DNA of 64,000 nt from positions 682,001-746,000 of the forward strand of contig CP054183.1 of the NCBI GenBank assembly GCA_015709695.1, read 5' to 3'. The notes below the pieces were generated by a model. It was not told where the DNA came from. It did no database searches and worked only from the letters and a program-made list of their open reading frames with translations. The stretch is from Gammaproteobacteria bacterium. GTDB lineage: Bacteria; Pseudomonadota; Gammaproteobacteria; Steroidobacterales; GCA-2729495. The position numbers and the translations under genes were made by a program. Below, piece by piece: positions 38,232 to 46,568 of this stretch. How positions within the stretch are numbered: the first letter of the stretch is position 1; every line of letters begins with the position of its first letter.

Positions 38232-38271
38232 GGGCCTGGTTGCGGCGCCGTCCGGCACCGCAACCAGGCCT
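38232..38271 (+). other. Very strong intercistronic hairpin between rubrerythrin and the Fe-S oxidoreductase gene
   Basis: GGCCTGGTTGCGG (38233-38245) pairs perfectly with CCGCAACCAGGCC (38258-38270), with a further G-U pair outside and an inner GCCG/CGGC stem. No T-run follows, so it is not a standard terminator. It could be a processing or mRNA-stability element, or an attenuator that lets the first gene be made in excess. Confidence 0.7.
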
Positions 38272-38324
38272 GCCTGGCCACTGCGGGCCGGTCCCGTCCT
38301 GGCGGCCCGTCACGGGAGAGTTGC

Positions 38325-39665
38325 ATGGCGGACAAGTCCACCCGCGAGGGCAGTCTCGAGGCCGCAAGGCGCCATCCGCTCGACTGGCAGAGCGAGGCCT
38401 TCTACGACGCAGACGCGCTCACTGCCGAAATGGAGCGCATTTTCGAGATCTGCCACGGCTGCCGCCGCTGCTTCAGCCTGTGCAACGCCTTTCCGACGCT
38501 CTTCGACGCCATCGACGCCACCGACACCGGCGAGCTGGAGGGCGTGCCGAAGACCGTGTACTGGGAAGTGGTCGATCACTGCTACCTGTGTGATCTCTGC
38601 TTCATGACCAAGTGCCCGTACGTGCCACCGCACCCGTGGAACGTCGATTTCCCCCACCTGATGCTGCGGGCCAAGGCCAAGCGCTTCCGCGACGAGGGCG
38701 CACCGCTGCGCGATCGCCTGCTGGCCTCGACCGACGCCGTCGGCAACCTGGCCGGCATCCCGGTGGTGGCCGAGGTGGTCAACGCCGTCAATGCCACCGC
38801 CATCGGCCGCGCCGCGCTGCAGGCCACGCTCGGCGTGGCACGCGATGCGCCGCTGCCGCGCTATGAATCGAACACTGCGCGCCGCCGCCTCGGGCGGCAG
38901 CGGCCCGCGCCCGCCGCGCCCACGGGCGAGGCGGGCGGCACCAGCGGGCGCGTGGTGCTGTTCACCACCTGCTACGGCAACCGCAACCTGCCATCGATGT
39001 GCGAGGACCTGGTGGCGGTCTACGAGCACAACGGCATCGAGGTGCAGCTCGCCGGCACCGAGACCTGCTGTGGCATGCCGCGCCTCGAGCTCGGTGACCT
39101 GGAGTCCGTGGCCCGTGCCAGGGAAGTGAACGTGCCGGAACTCGCGGCCTGGGTGCGCAAGGGCTACGAGATCGTCGCGCCGATCCCTTCATGCGTGCTG
39201 ATGTTCAGGCAGGAACTGCCGCTGATGTTTCCCGATGATGCCGAGGTGCGGCTGGTGGCGGATGCCTTCCGTGATCCCTTCGAGTACCTGGTCGCGCGGC
39301 AGAAGGCCGGCAGGGTGCGCACGGACTTCCGTACCGCGCTCGGCAAGGTGGCCTACCACGTGCCCTGCCACCAGCGGGTGCAGAACGTCGGGCCGAAGAC
39401 CCGCGAGGTCCTCGAGTGGATCCCGGGCACGGAGGTGCTCGCCGTCGAGCGCTGCTCGGGCCACGACGGTACCTACGGCGTCAAGCAGCGCTTCCGCGCC
39501 GCATCGCTGAAGATCGCCGCGCCGGTCGTCGCGCGGGTCAAGGATGCCGGCGCCACCGCGTTCACCAGCGACTGCCCGATGGCGGGCGCGCAGATCGCCG
39601 GCCAGCTGCCCGAGGACAACTATGCCCATCCCTTCACCCTGCTGCGCCGCGCCTACGGGATCTGA
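38325..39665 (+). CDS. Heterodisulfide reductase-related (GlpC/CCG-type) iron-sulfur oxidoreductase
   Basis: A 446-residue protein with two [4Fe-4S] ferredoxin-type motifs, CHGCRRCFSLCNAFP (about residues 41-55) and CYLCDLCFMTKCPY (about 86-99), and two CCG-type domains in the C-terminal half (TETCCGMPRLELGD, ERCSGHDGTYG) like those of GlpC and HdrB. It probably transfers electrons between a donor and the rubrerythrin encoded upstream; that link is inference from the conserved gene trio. The ATG at 38325 follows GGGAGAG at 38314-38320 and gives MADKSTREG; the frame upstream includes the intercistronic hairpin and is not coding. Confidence 0.92.
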   Translation: MADKSTREGSLEAARRHPLDWQSEAFYDADALTAEMERIFEICHGCRRCFSLCNAFPTLFDAIDATDTGELEGVPKTVYWEVVDHCYLCDLCFMTKCPYVPPHPWNVDFPHLMLRAKAKRFRDEGAPLRDRLLASTDAVGNLAGIPVVAEVVNAVNATAIGRAALQATLGVARDAPLPRYESNTARRRLGRQRPAPAAPTGEAGGTSGRVVLFTTCYGNRNLPSMCEDLVAVYEHNGIEVQLAGTETCCGMPRLELGDLESVARAREVNVPELAAWVRKGYEIVAPIPSCVLMFRQELPLMFPDDAEVRLVADAFRDPFEYLVARQKAGRVRTDFRTALGKVAYHVPCHQRVQNVGPKTREVLEWIPGTEVLAVERCSGHDGTYGVKQRFRAASLKIAAPVVARVKDAGATAFTSDCPMAGAQIAGQLPEDNYAHPFTLLRRAYGI

Positions 39666-39669
39666 GTCC

Positions 39670-40254
39670 ATGGACAAGCTCGACATCGCCGACCTCTACG
39701 GCCTCGAGGAATACGCGCGGCTGCGCAACGATTTCCGCGCGCGCGTCATGGAGCACAAGCGCCACCGGCGGCTGCACCTCGGCGAGCACTTCACGCTGTG
39801 CTTCGAGGATCGCCTGACGATGCAGTACCAGGTCCAGGAAATGCTGCGTACCGAGCGCATCTTCGAGGAGGCGGGCATCCGTGACGAACTCTCCGCCTAC
39901 AATCCGCTGATCCCCGACGGCAGCAACTGGAAGGCGACGTTTCTCGTCGAGTACTCCGATCCTGCCGAGCGCGCCCGCGCGCTGGAACGGCTGGTCGGCA
40001 TCGAGCACCAGGTCTGGGTACGCGTGGATGGGCATCCGCCGGTGACCGCCATCGCCGACGAGGACCTCGACCGCAGCACGGACACCAAGACCTCCGCCGT
40101 GCACTTCCTGCGTTTCGAGCTGTCGCCCGGCATGGTCGCTTCCCTGAAGGCCGGCGCCGGCCTCGCCGCCGGCATCGATCATCCCGCAGGACTGCAGCGC
40201 ATCGACGCCGTGCCCGAGGTGGTGCGCGAGTCGCTGGTGGCGGACCTCGACTGA
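39670..40254 (+). CDS. DUF3501 family protein
   Basis: A 194-residue cytoplasmic protein of unknown function that regularly accompanies rubrerythrin and the Fe-S oxidoreductase. Conserved segments are RARVMEHKRHRRLHLGEH, FEDRLTMQYQVQEMLR (about 50-65), IPDGSNWKATFLVEY and TSAVHFLRFELSP. It has no cysteine-rich site and no membrane segment. It starts four bases after the upstream stop. The minus-strand module at 40337 converges on it. Confidence 0.9.
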   Translation: MDKLDIADLYGLEEYARLRNDFRARVMEHKRHRRLHLGEHFTLCFEDRLTMQYQVQEMLRTERIFEEAGIRDELSAYNPLIPDGSNWKATFLVEYSDPAERARALERLVGIEHQVWVRVDGHPPVTAIADEDLDRSTDTKTSAVHFLRFELSPGMVASLKAGAGLAAGIDHPAGLQRIDAVPEVVRESLVADLD

Positions 40255-40336
40255 AGCCAGGCCAGGGCGGGATCGTCGCTCCGGATCCGGCATGGAAGCG
40301 GGCTCATGCCCGGCCGGGCGCCTTTCGTGCAGTCGC

Positions 40337-40690
40337 CTACAGCCGCATCTCGGCGGCGATGGCATCGTAAGGAGCGCGCAGGCCGTCTGGCTGGCGATCG
40401 AGCAGGCCGGAGGCGGCCAGCGTCTCGACGTCCTCGTGGACGCGCTTGTAATCGCGTTCGAGCCGCTGCGCCAGTGCCCGGATGGACGGCGCCGGTTGCG
40501 CATGCAGCGCACGCAGCAGCTCCAGCCGTTTCGGCGTCAGCGCGTTGAGCAGTGCCGGCAGGTCGGGGAACGTCAGGTGCGTTTCCCGGGCGCGCTCGCC
40601 ACGCCCGGCCCGGTGCCAGGCGCTGACGAACCGCTGCCCCATCTCTTGCGGCGTGCCGACATGAAGCTGAATCTTCTTTCTTGCGCTCAT
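40337..40690 (-). CDS. HTH DNA-binding protein (HVO_A0114/TumA-like), third gene of a putative TA-type module
   Basis: A 117-residue protein. The N-terminal strand IQLHVGTPQEMGQRFVSAWHRA is typical of small regulators in this family. A winged-helix part follows: LTPKRLELLRALHAQP, SIRALAQRLERDYKRVHEDVETLAASGLL (about residues 68-98) and a short wing. Relatives act as antitoxins or autorepressors beside small toxins of the TumE type; here the partner is a nucleotidyltransferase instead. The ATG at 40690 overlaps that gene's stop as ATGA. The role as regulator or antitoxin is inference. Confidence 0.82.
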   Translation of the reverse strand: MSARKKIQLHVGTPQEMGQRFVSAWHRAGRGERARETHLTFPDLPALLNALTPKRLELLRALHAQPAPSIRALAQRLERDYKRVHEDVETLAASGLLDRQPDGLRAPYDAIAAEMRL

Positions 40691-41061
40691 CGTCGTTGCC
40701 CTCGCGCCCGGCCAACGTCGGCCAGGGAGTCTGCCACCAGTTGTTCCGGTGTCGTGAACCGGTATGCCGTATCGATGCCGGATGCTTCGTGTCGCATCAG
40801 CAGCACGCGGCTGCGAACGGCGAACTCGACGGCGCCGGTGATGCGGGGCGCGATCCCGTGCCGGGCACCGGCCTCCACCAGCCCGACCCAGGCGGATTCT
40901 GGCGCGACGGCCATGACATCGATGTCCTGGGTCAGCCTGGGCTGTCCGAGCACGGAAGCGGCCACGCCGCCGATGAGCATCGAGGGAACGCCCGCCCCGT
41001 CGAGCCATTGCAGCAGATCGGCAAGGGCGGTGCGTAAGGAGGCCGGAACCTGCTCAGGCAC
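40687..41061 (-). CDS. Minimal nucleotidyltransferase-fold protein (AbiEii/MNT-like), possibly shortened
   Basis: About 124 residues. The nucleotidyltransferase signature is present: MLIGGVAASVLGQPRLTQDIDVM, with the GG and D-x-D pair that bind metal and nucleotide. The usual third acidic strand (normally G-I-D-V-D after LLRHE) reads LLMRHEASGIDTAYRF and jumps at once to TTPEQLVADSLADV, so 25-40 residues seen in longer relatives are missing and the C-terminal helix is cut short. It is either a minimal form or a decayed copy. GTG at 41061 was chosen because it overlaps the upstream stop by 8 bases; an ATG at 41115 is in frame but lies inside that gene. Confidence 0.75.
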   Translation of the reverse strand: MPEQVPASLRTALADLLQWLDGAGVPSMLIGGVAASVLGQPRLTQDIDVMAVAPESAWVGLVEAGARHGIAPRITGAVEFAVRSRVLLMRHEASGIDTAYRFTTPEQLVADSLADVGRARGQRR

Positions 41062-41281
41062 CGTATGCCCGTCGCAGCCGGTCCCAGCGCTCGCGAACAG
41101 CCCGGACACCGGCATCCCGATCGGACTCTGCGCCGAACAGCTCGCGTGAGGCCACCAGGGCGCAGACCTGCCGGAACCGGATTTCCTTCGACGCAGACCG
41201 GCGCATCGCGGCTTCCCGGTCCCGGACCAGCTCCCAGCGCCGTGCCAGGGCCTGTGCGTCTTGCGGCGAGATCGCGGACAT
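41054..41281 (-). CDS. Small helical protein, first gene of the nucleotidyltransferase module
   Basis: A 75-residue charged protein predicted to be almost all helix (RRWELVRDREAAMRRSAS, EIRFRQVCALVASRELFG, VRAVRERWDRLRRAYG). I do not recognise a named family. It leads the three-gene unit and overlaps the nucleotidyltransferase gene, which supports its being real. An exact TATAAT lies eight bases before its ATG, so the transcript would be leaderless or nearly so. Function unknown. Confidence 0.72.
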   Translation of the reverse strand: MSAISPQDAQALARRWELVRDREAAMRRSASKEIRFRQVCALVASRELFGAESDRDAGVRAVRERWDRLRRAYGA

Positions 41282-41288
41282 GAAGCGG

Positions 41289-41294
41289 ATTATA
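41289..41294 (-). promoter_or_regulatory. -10 box of the nucleotidyltransferase module, implying a near-leaderless mRNA
   Basis: On the minus strand TATAAT (41294 to 41289) is followed by only seven bases before the ATG at 41281. A start site about seven bases downstream of the box would fall at the start codon. No good -35 hexamer is visible 16-19 bases upstream. Confidence 0.5.
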
Positions 41295-41535
41295 GGCCGC
41301 CTGATCCGCTCATCGTCTGACCACTTCGCAGTGGATACGGAAAGCCGGAAGCCCGAAAAGCCCGACCTGGCACCTTATGGAAAATCTCGCGACGGCGGTG
41401 GGAGGGATTCACCCATTTGGGGGATGGCGGGAAATCGGGGGGGGTAGATTCATGCTGCAGACCGGAAGGGGAAGGGACCTGGTCCGGTTTGCGGAAGAAC
41501 CAACAACGACGGCAAAGCTCGATGGGGGAAACGTC

Positions 41536-42210
41536 ATGAAGAGATATCTCGGCGGGATTGTCCTGGCCCTGTGGTGCTGCGGTTCGGTGCAGGCCGCGCT
41601 GCTGAGCCGGCTGGGCGGGCAGGCGGTGTATGACACCGATCGCAACATCACCTGGCTGGCCAATGCGAACCTTGCGGCCAGCAACACCTTTGGCGTCACG
41701 GGTATCGCCGTCAATGGCACGATGACCTGGGCCAAGGCCAACGAGTGGATTGCGGCGATGAACACCGCGAACTATCTCGGGGTGCACGACTGGCGGCTGC
41801 CGACGACGCTGCAGCCGGATCCGAGCTGCCATTACCAGTCGGGCGGAGGCAGCTACGGCGTCTCCTGCACCGGCAGCGAGATGGGTCATCTCTTCTACGG
41901 CGAGCTGGGCGGCGTGGGAAGCCAATCCATTGTCACGACGCACAATGCCAACTACAGCCTGTTCAGCAACGTCCAGCCCTCCAACTACTGGTCGGGCACG
42001 GTCTACGCGCCCGCTCCCGGTAGCTTCGCGTGGGACATCAACTTCGGCTACGGCGACCAGAACTACAACCTCCAGGTCTATGCCTTCCACGCCTGGGCCG
42101 TGCGCCCCGGCGATATCGTCCCGGTACCGGCCGCGGTGTGGCTGTTCGGGAGCGCGATGGGAGTGTTCGCGATGGTGCGCCGCCGTGTCCTGGCCGGTGC
42201 CGGGGCGTAG
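41536..42210 (+). CDS. DUF1566 (Lcl C-terminal) protein with VPLPA-CTERM-type sorting signal
   Basis: A 224-residue exported protein. The signal peptide (YLGGIVLALWCCGSVQA) is followed by a domain with HDWRLPTT (about residues 89-96), NYWSGTVYAP and FHAWAVRPG, which matches the DUF1566/Lcl_C fold. The C-terminus has the sorting layout VPVPAAVWLFGSAMGVFAMV followed by RRR, close to the VPLPA class of exosortase-type signals. No exosortase is encoded in the window. GGGGGAA at 41524-41530 sets the start at 41536. The 254 bases upstream are G-rich and hold no promoter I can identify. Function unknown; probably a surface or matrix protein. Confidence 0.85.
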   Translation: MKRYLGGIVLALWCCGSVQAALLSRLGGQAVYDTDRNITWLANANLAASNTFGVTGIAVNGTMTWAKANEWIAAMNTANYLGVHDWRLPTTLQPDPSCHYQSGGGSYGVSCTGSEMGHLFYGELGGVGSQSIVTTHNANYSLFSNVQPSNYWSGTVYAPAPGSFAWDINFGYGDQNYNLQVYAFHAWAVRPGDIVPVPAAVWLFGSAMGVFAMVRRRVLAGAGA

Positions 42211-42240
42211 GGGCTCCCGGTCCGCTGCCGCGTGAGCAGC

Positions 42241-42270
42241 GCGGGTGTCTGGCCGCGGCCTGACGCCCGC
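42241..42270 (+). terminator. Hairpin after the VPLPA-CTERM gene, possible terminator
   Basis: GCGGGTGTC pairs with GACGCCCGC (one U-G pair) around a loop that itself holds the palindrome GGCCGCGGCC. A second small hairpin, GCCGGC-AGTA-GCCGGC, lies at 42299-42314. Neither has a proper T-run, so termination is likely weak or Rho-assisted. Nothing else is visible in the 160-base gap before parE. Confidence 0.35.
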
Positions 42271-42370
42271 GCAGCTGCGCTGATGTTTCCAGGCCCCCGC
42301 CGGCAGTAGCCGGCCCGGAGGTGCCGCGCTACCATGCGCGCCGGGTTGTGCGCGAATCCGGCGGCGTGTC

Positions 42371-44263
42371 ATGAGCAGCAAGTACGATGCCTCGGCGATC
42401 GAGGTCCTGAGCGGTCTCGATCCGGTCCGGCGCCGGCCGGGCATGTATACCGACACCTCGCGGCCGAACCACCTGGCGCACGAGGTGATCGACAACAGCG
42501 TCGACGAGGCACTCGCCGGGCATTGCAGCCGCATCGAGGTGACGCTGTTCCGCGACGGTTCGCTGCAGGTGGCCGATGACGGCCGCGGCATGCCGGTGGA
42601 CATCCACCCGCAGGAGAAGGTGCCGGGCGTCGAGCTGATCCTCACCCGGCTGCACTCCGGCGCCAAGTTCTCCAGCCAGAGCTACCAGTATTCCGGCGGC
42701 CTGCACGGGGTGGGGGTCTCGGTGGTCAACGCCCTGTCGAAGAACCTCGAGGTCTGGGTGCGCCGCGACGGGCAGGAATACAACATGAGCTTCCGCGGCG
42801 GCAACCGCGCGAGCCGGCTGGAGGCGGTGGGCAAGGTGGGCAAGGCCAACACCGGCACCACCATCCGCTTCTGGCCCGATCCGAAGTACTTCGATTCCGA
42901 CAAGTTCTCCATCCCGCAGCTGCGCCATGCGCTGCAGGCCAAGGCGGTGCTCTGCCCCGGCCTGAAGATCGTCTTCGCGGTCGAGCACCCCGAGCAGCGC
43001 TTCGAGTGGGAGTACCGCGACGGGCTCGGCCAGTACCTGGTGGAGGCCGTGGAGGGGGCGGCGATGCTGCCGGCCCAGCCGTTCATCGGCGAGGCGAAGG
43101 GGCAGCACGAGGAGGTGACCTGGGCGCTGTTCTGGGTGGAGGGCGTGGCATCGCCGCCGGGCGAGTCCTACGTGAACCTGATCCCCACGGCGCAGGGCGG
43201 CACCCACGTCAGCGGCCTGCGCACCGGGCTGACCGAGGCGCTGCGCGAGTACTGCGATTTCCGCAGCCTGGTGCCGCGCGGCCTGCGCCTCGCGCCCGAG
43301 GATGTCTGGGACGGGCTGGCCTACGTGCTGTCGGTGAAGCTCGAGGACCCGCAGTTCTCCGGCCAGACCAAGGAGCGGCTGTCCTCGCGCGAGTGCACCG
43401 CCTTCGTCTCCGGCGTGGTGAAGGATGCCTTCGCGCTGTGGCTCAACCAGCACCCGGAGACCGGCGACCAGATCGCGCAGCGCGCCATCGCCGCCGCGCA
43501 GAGCCGGCTCAAGGCCACCAAGGTGGTGGCGCGCAAGAAGATCGTCGCCGGGCCGGCGCTGCCGGGCAAGCTCGCCGACTGCACCCGCGACGATCCGCAG
43601 GTCTGCGAGCTGTTCCTGGTGGAGGGCGACTCGGCAGGCGGTTCGGCCAAGCAGGCCCGCGACCGGCGCACCCAGGCGGTGCTGCCCCTGCGCGGCAAGA
43701 TCCTCAACACCTGGGAGGTGGAGCAGGCGGAGCTGCTGGCCTCGCAGGAGGTGCACAACATCAGCCTCGCCATCGGCGTCGACCCGGGCAGCGCGGACCT
43801 GTCGGCGCTGCGCTACCACAAGGTCTGCATCCTCGCCGATGCCGATTCCGACGGCCAGCACATCTCCACGCTGATCTGCGCGCTGTTCCTGCGCCATTTC
43901 CCGCAGCTGGTGCACGCCGGGCACGTGTACGTGGCCATGCCGCCGCTGTTCCGCATCGACGTCGGCCGCGAGGTGTTCTACGCGCTCGACGAGAACGAGC
44001 GCCAGGGCGTGCTCGACCGCATCGAGACCGAGAAGCTCAAGGGCAAGGTCGCCATCACCCGTTTCAAGGGCCTGGGCGAGATGAGTCCGGCGCAGCTGCG
44101 CGAGACCACGATGGCGGCCGACACCCGCCGCCTGGTGCAGCTCACCGTGGACGCCGGCGACCAGACCGAGCAGCTGCTCGACATGCTGCTCGCCAAGAAG
44201 CGCGCCAACGACCGGCGCAGCTGGATCGAGACCCGGGGCAACCTTGCCCAGGTCCAGGTCTGA
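42371..44263 (+). CDS. parE: DNA topoisomerase IV subunit B
   Basis: The ATPase subunit of the enzyme that unlinks daughter chromosomes. The 630-residue protein has the GHKL ATP site (HEVIDNSVDEALAG, DDGRGMPVDIHP, GGLHGVGVSVVNALS), the transducer domain, and the TOPRIM domain (LVEGDSAGGSAKQARDRRTQ, LPLRGKILN, DADSDGQHISTL). The length and the Q-A-R-D-R insert region fit ParE rather than GyrB. It is followed by parC after 12 bases. Confidence 0.97.
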   Translation: MSSKYDASAIEVLSGLDPVRRRPGMYTDTSRPNHLAHEVIDNSVDEALAGHCSRIEVTLFRDGSLQVADDGRGMPVDIHPQEKVPGVELILTRLHSGAKFSSQSYQYSGGLHGVGVSVVNALSKNLEVWVRRDGQEYNMSFRGGNRASRLEAVGKVGKANTGTTIRFWPDPKYFDSDKFSIPQLRHALQAKAVLCPGLKIVFAVEHPEQRFEWEYRDGLGQYLVEAVEGAAMLPAQPFIGEAKGQHEEVTWALFWVEGVASPPGESYVNLIPTAQGGTHVSGLRTGLTEALREYCDFRSLVPRGLRLAPEDVWDGLAYVLSVKLEDPQFSGQTKERLSSRECTAFVSGVVKDAFALWLNQHPETGDQIAQRAIAAAQSRLKATKVVARKKIVAGPALPGKLADCTRDDPQVCELFLVEGDSAGGSAKQARDRRTQAVLPLRGKILNTWEVEQAELLASQEVHNISLAIGVDPGSADLSALRYHKVCILADADSDGQHISTLICALFLRHFPQLVHAGHVYVAMPPLFRIDVGREVFYALDENERQGVLDRIETEKLKGKVAITRFKGLGEMSPAQLRETTMAADTRRLVQLTVDAGDQTEQLLDMLLAKKRANDRRSWIETRGNLAQVQV

Positions 44264-44275
44264 GGCACCCCGGCG

Positions 44276-46549
44276 ATGAGCAGGCAGGACAAGCTGGATT
44301 TCGAGGGCATCGAGCGGCTGCCGCTGCGCGAGTTCGCCGAGCGTGCCTACCTCGACTACTCGATGTACGTGATCCTCGATCGCGCGCTGCCGCATATCGC
44401 CGATGGCCTGAAGCCGGTGCAGCGGCGGATCGTCTACGCCATGAGCGAGCTCGGGCTGGCCGCCGGTTCCAAGCACAAGAAGTCCGCGCGTACGGTCGGC
44501 GATGTCATCGGCAAGTTCCATCCCCATGGCGACAGCGCCTGCTACGAGGCCATGGTGCACATGGCCCAGGACTTCGCCTACCGCTACCCGATCATCGACG
44601 GCCAGGGCAACTGGGGCTCGGCGGACGACCCGAAGTCATTCGCGGCCATGCGCTACACCGAGGCGCGGCTGCGGCCCTATGCCAGCGTGCTGCTCGCCGA
44701 GCTGGAGCAGGGTACCGTGGACTGGGTGCCGAATTTCGACGGCACCCTGCGCGAGCCGGCGCTGCTGCCGGCACGGCTGCCGAACCTGCTGCTGAACGGC
44801 GCCACCGGCATCGCGGTGGGCATGTCCACCGACGTGCCGCCGCACAACCTGCGCGAGATCGCCGCCGGCCTGGTCCGGCTGATCGACGACCCCGACCTCT
44901 CGGTGCGGCAGCTGATGCGCACCATCAAGGGGCCGGATTTCCCGACCGGCGGCGAGCTGGTCTCCAGCCGCGAGGAGATCGTCGACCTCTATGCCCGGGG
45001 CACCGGCACCCTGCGGGTGCGGGCCACCTATGCGGTCGAGGATGGCACCACCATCGTCATCGACAGCCTGCCTTACCAGGCCTCGGGCGCCCGGGTGCTG
45101 GAGCAGATCGCCACGCAGATGCGCGCGAAGAAGCTGCCGATGGTGGAGGACCTGCGCGACGAGTCCGACGAGGAGGAGCCCACGCGCCTGGTGATCGGCC
45201 TGCGCTCGAACCGCGTGGACATCGAGGCGCTGATGCTGCACCTGTTCGCCACCACCGACCTCGAGCGCACGCTGCGCGTCAACCTCAACGTCATCGGCAC
45301 CGACGGCAAGCCGGCGGTGCGCGACCTGCGCACCCTGCTGCTCGACTGGCTGGGGTTCCGGCTGGAGACGGTGAAGAGGCGCCTGAAGTTCCGCCTGGAG
45401 CGGGTCGAGGAGCGGCTGCACATCCTCGACGGCCTGCTGGTGGCCTACCTCAACATCGACGAGGTCATCCGCATCATCCGCCGCGAGGACGAGCCCAAGC
45501 CCGTCCTCATGAAGAAGTTCCGGCTCACCGACACCCAGGCCGAGGCTATCCTCAACCTGCGGCTGCGCTACCTGGCGAAGCTCGAGGAGATGAAGATCCG
45601 CGGCGAGCAGCAGGAGCTGGCGGAGGAGCGCGAACGGCTGGACCGCATCCTGCGCAGCCCGGCGAAGCTGCGCGCGCTGGTGCGCGAGGAGATTGAACAG
45701 CTGGCGCGCGACTTCGGCGACGAGCGGCGCACGGCGCTGGTGGAGCGGCAGGCCGCGCAGGCCATGGCCGAGGAAGAGCTGGTGCCCGCCGAGCCGGTGA
45801 CCGTGGTGCTGTCCCAGCGTGGCTGGGCCCGTGCGGCCAAGGGCCACGACATCGACCCGGCGACGCTCAGCTTCAAGACCGGGGATGGCTTCCTCTGCGC
45901 CGCCCGTGGCCGCAGCACGCAGCTGGCGGTGTTCCTCGATTCCACCGGACGCGCCTACAGCCTGCCCGCCCACGCGCTGCCCTCGGCGCGCGGCCAGGGC
46001 GAACCGCTGTCCGGCCGCCTCAACCCGCCGGATGGCGCGAGTTTCCGTGGCGTCATGATCGGCGATCCCGAGGCCCGCTGGCTGGTGGCGAGCAGCGCCG
46101 GCTACGGCTTCTTCGTGAAGCTCGGTGAACTGCACGGCCGCAACCGCGCCGGCAAGGCGGCACTGCGGCTGCAGCCGGGCTGGGACGTGGTCATCCCCGC
46201 CGCCTGTCCGCCGGACGGGCTTCCGGAGTCTGCCCGCGTCGCGGCGGTGAGCTCGGCCGGGCACCTGCTGGTATTCGCCGCCGGCGAGCTGCCCGAACTG
46301 CCCCGCGGCAAGGGCAACCGCATCCTCGGGATTCCCGCCGCGAAGCTGAAGTCAGGCGAGGAGAAGCTGCAGGCGGTGGCGGTGCTGGGACCGGCCGACG
46401 AGCTGCTGGTGCGCAGTGGCCAGCGGCAGATGACGCTGAAGCCCGCGGACCTGGCGCATTACGCCGGCGAGCGCGGGCATCGCGGCCTGGTCCTGCCGCG
46501 CGGCTGGCGCGGCGTGGATGCGCTGGACGTGGTTCGCGCCGGCGGCTGA
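44276..46549 (+). CDS. parC: DNA topoisomerase IV subunit A
   Basis: The DNA cleavage subunit. The 757 residues include the winged-helix/tower core with the catalytic tyrosine in AMRYTEARL (about residue 126) and the quinolone-resistance region [15 protein letters not shown], where Ser87 and Glu91 match the sensitive-type residues Ser80 and Glu84 of E. coli. The C-terminal part carries beta-pinwheel-like blades (for example [21 protein letters not shown]). It forms an operon with parE and is convergent with the FimV-like gene. Confidence 0.97.
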   Translation: MSRQDKLDFEGIERLPLREFAERAYLDYSMYVILDRALPHIADGLKPVQRRIVYAMSELGLAAGSKHKKSARTVGDVIGKFHPHGDSACYEAMVHMAQDFAYRYPIIDGQGNWGSADDPKSFAAMRYTEARLRPYASVLLAELEQGTVDWVPNFDGTLREPALLPARLPNLLLNGATGIAVGMSTDVPPHNLREIAAGLVRLIDDPDLSVRQLMRTIKGPDFPTGGELVSSREEIVDLYARGTGTLRVRATYAVEDGTTIVIDSLPYQASGARVLEQIATQMRAKKLPMVEDLRDESDEEEPTRLVIGLRSNRVDIEALMLHLFATTDLERTLRVNLNVIGTDGKPAVRDLRTLLLDWLGFRLETVKRRLKFRLERVEERLHILDGLLVAYLNIDEVIRIIRREDEPKPVLMKKFRLTDTQAEAILNLRLRYLAKLEEMKIRGEQQELAEERERLDRILRSPAKLRALVREEIEQLARDFGDERRTALVERQAAQAMAEEELVPAEPVTVVLSQRGWARAAKGHDIDPATLSFKTGDGFLCAARGRSTQLAVFLDSTGRAYSLPAHALPSARGQGEPLSGRLNPPDGASFRGVMIGDPEARWLVASSAGYGFFVKLGELHGRNRAGKAALRLQPGWDVVIPAACPPDGLPESARVAAVSSAGHLLVFAAGELPELPRGKGNRILGIPAAKLKSGEEKLQAVAVLGPADELLVRSGQRQMTLKPADLAHYAGERGHRGLVLPRGWRGVDALDVVRAGG

Positions 46550-46568
46550 GGCGGCTCTGCCGCTCAGC
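46545..46568. terminator. Shared hairpin at the parC/FimV-like convergence, stop codons in its arms
   Basis: GCTGA and GCGGC (with one bulged G) pair with GCCGC and TCAGC around a TCT loop. The left arm contains the parC TGA (46547-46549) and the right arm the opposite gene's stop (46564-46566). No T-run is present. It could act in both directions as a 3'-end stabiliser or weak terminator. A similar but weaker dyad (CTGAAC/GTTCAG) joins the kinase and xseB stops at 37310-37336. Confidence 0.4.

Noticed and set aside
40687..41115. ATG at 41115 as the start of the nucleotidyltransferase
   Set aside because: The added N-terminus overlaps 60 bases of the upstream gene and has no family similarity; GTG at 41061 overlaps only the stop and begins just before the conserved helix.
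41335..41530. Sigma-54 promoter or riboswitch upstream of the VPLPA-CTERM gene
   Set aside because: TGGCAC is present near 41368 but the GC element is not at the required distance, and TGGTCCGGTTTGCGG has the wrong spacing. The G-rich leader does not fit a known riboswitch.
42329..44560. A 743-codon open frame on the minus strand opposite parE
   Set aside because: Antisense open frames are common in this GC-rich DNA. The translation is low-complexity His/Arg/Ala/Gly and matches no fold, whereas parE on the other strand is clear.
43006..45696. An open frame of about 896 codons on the plus strand spanning the end of parE and much of parC
   Set aside because: It is out of frame with both genes, is rich in Arg, Ala and Gly as expected from GC-rich shadow frames, has no recognisable domain, and parE and parC are complete and convincing.
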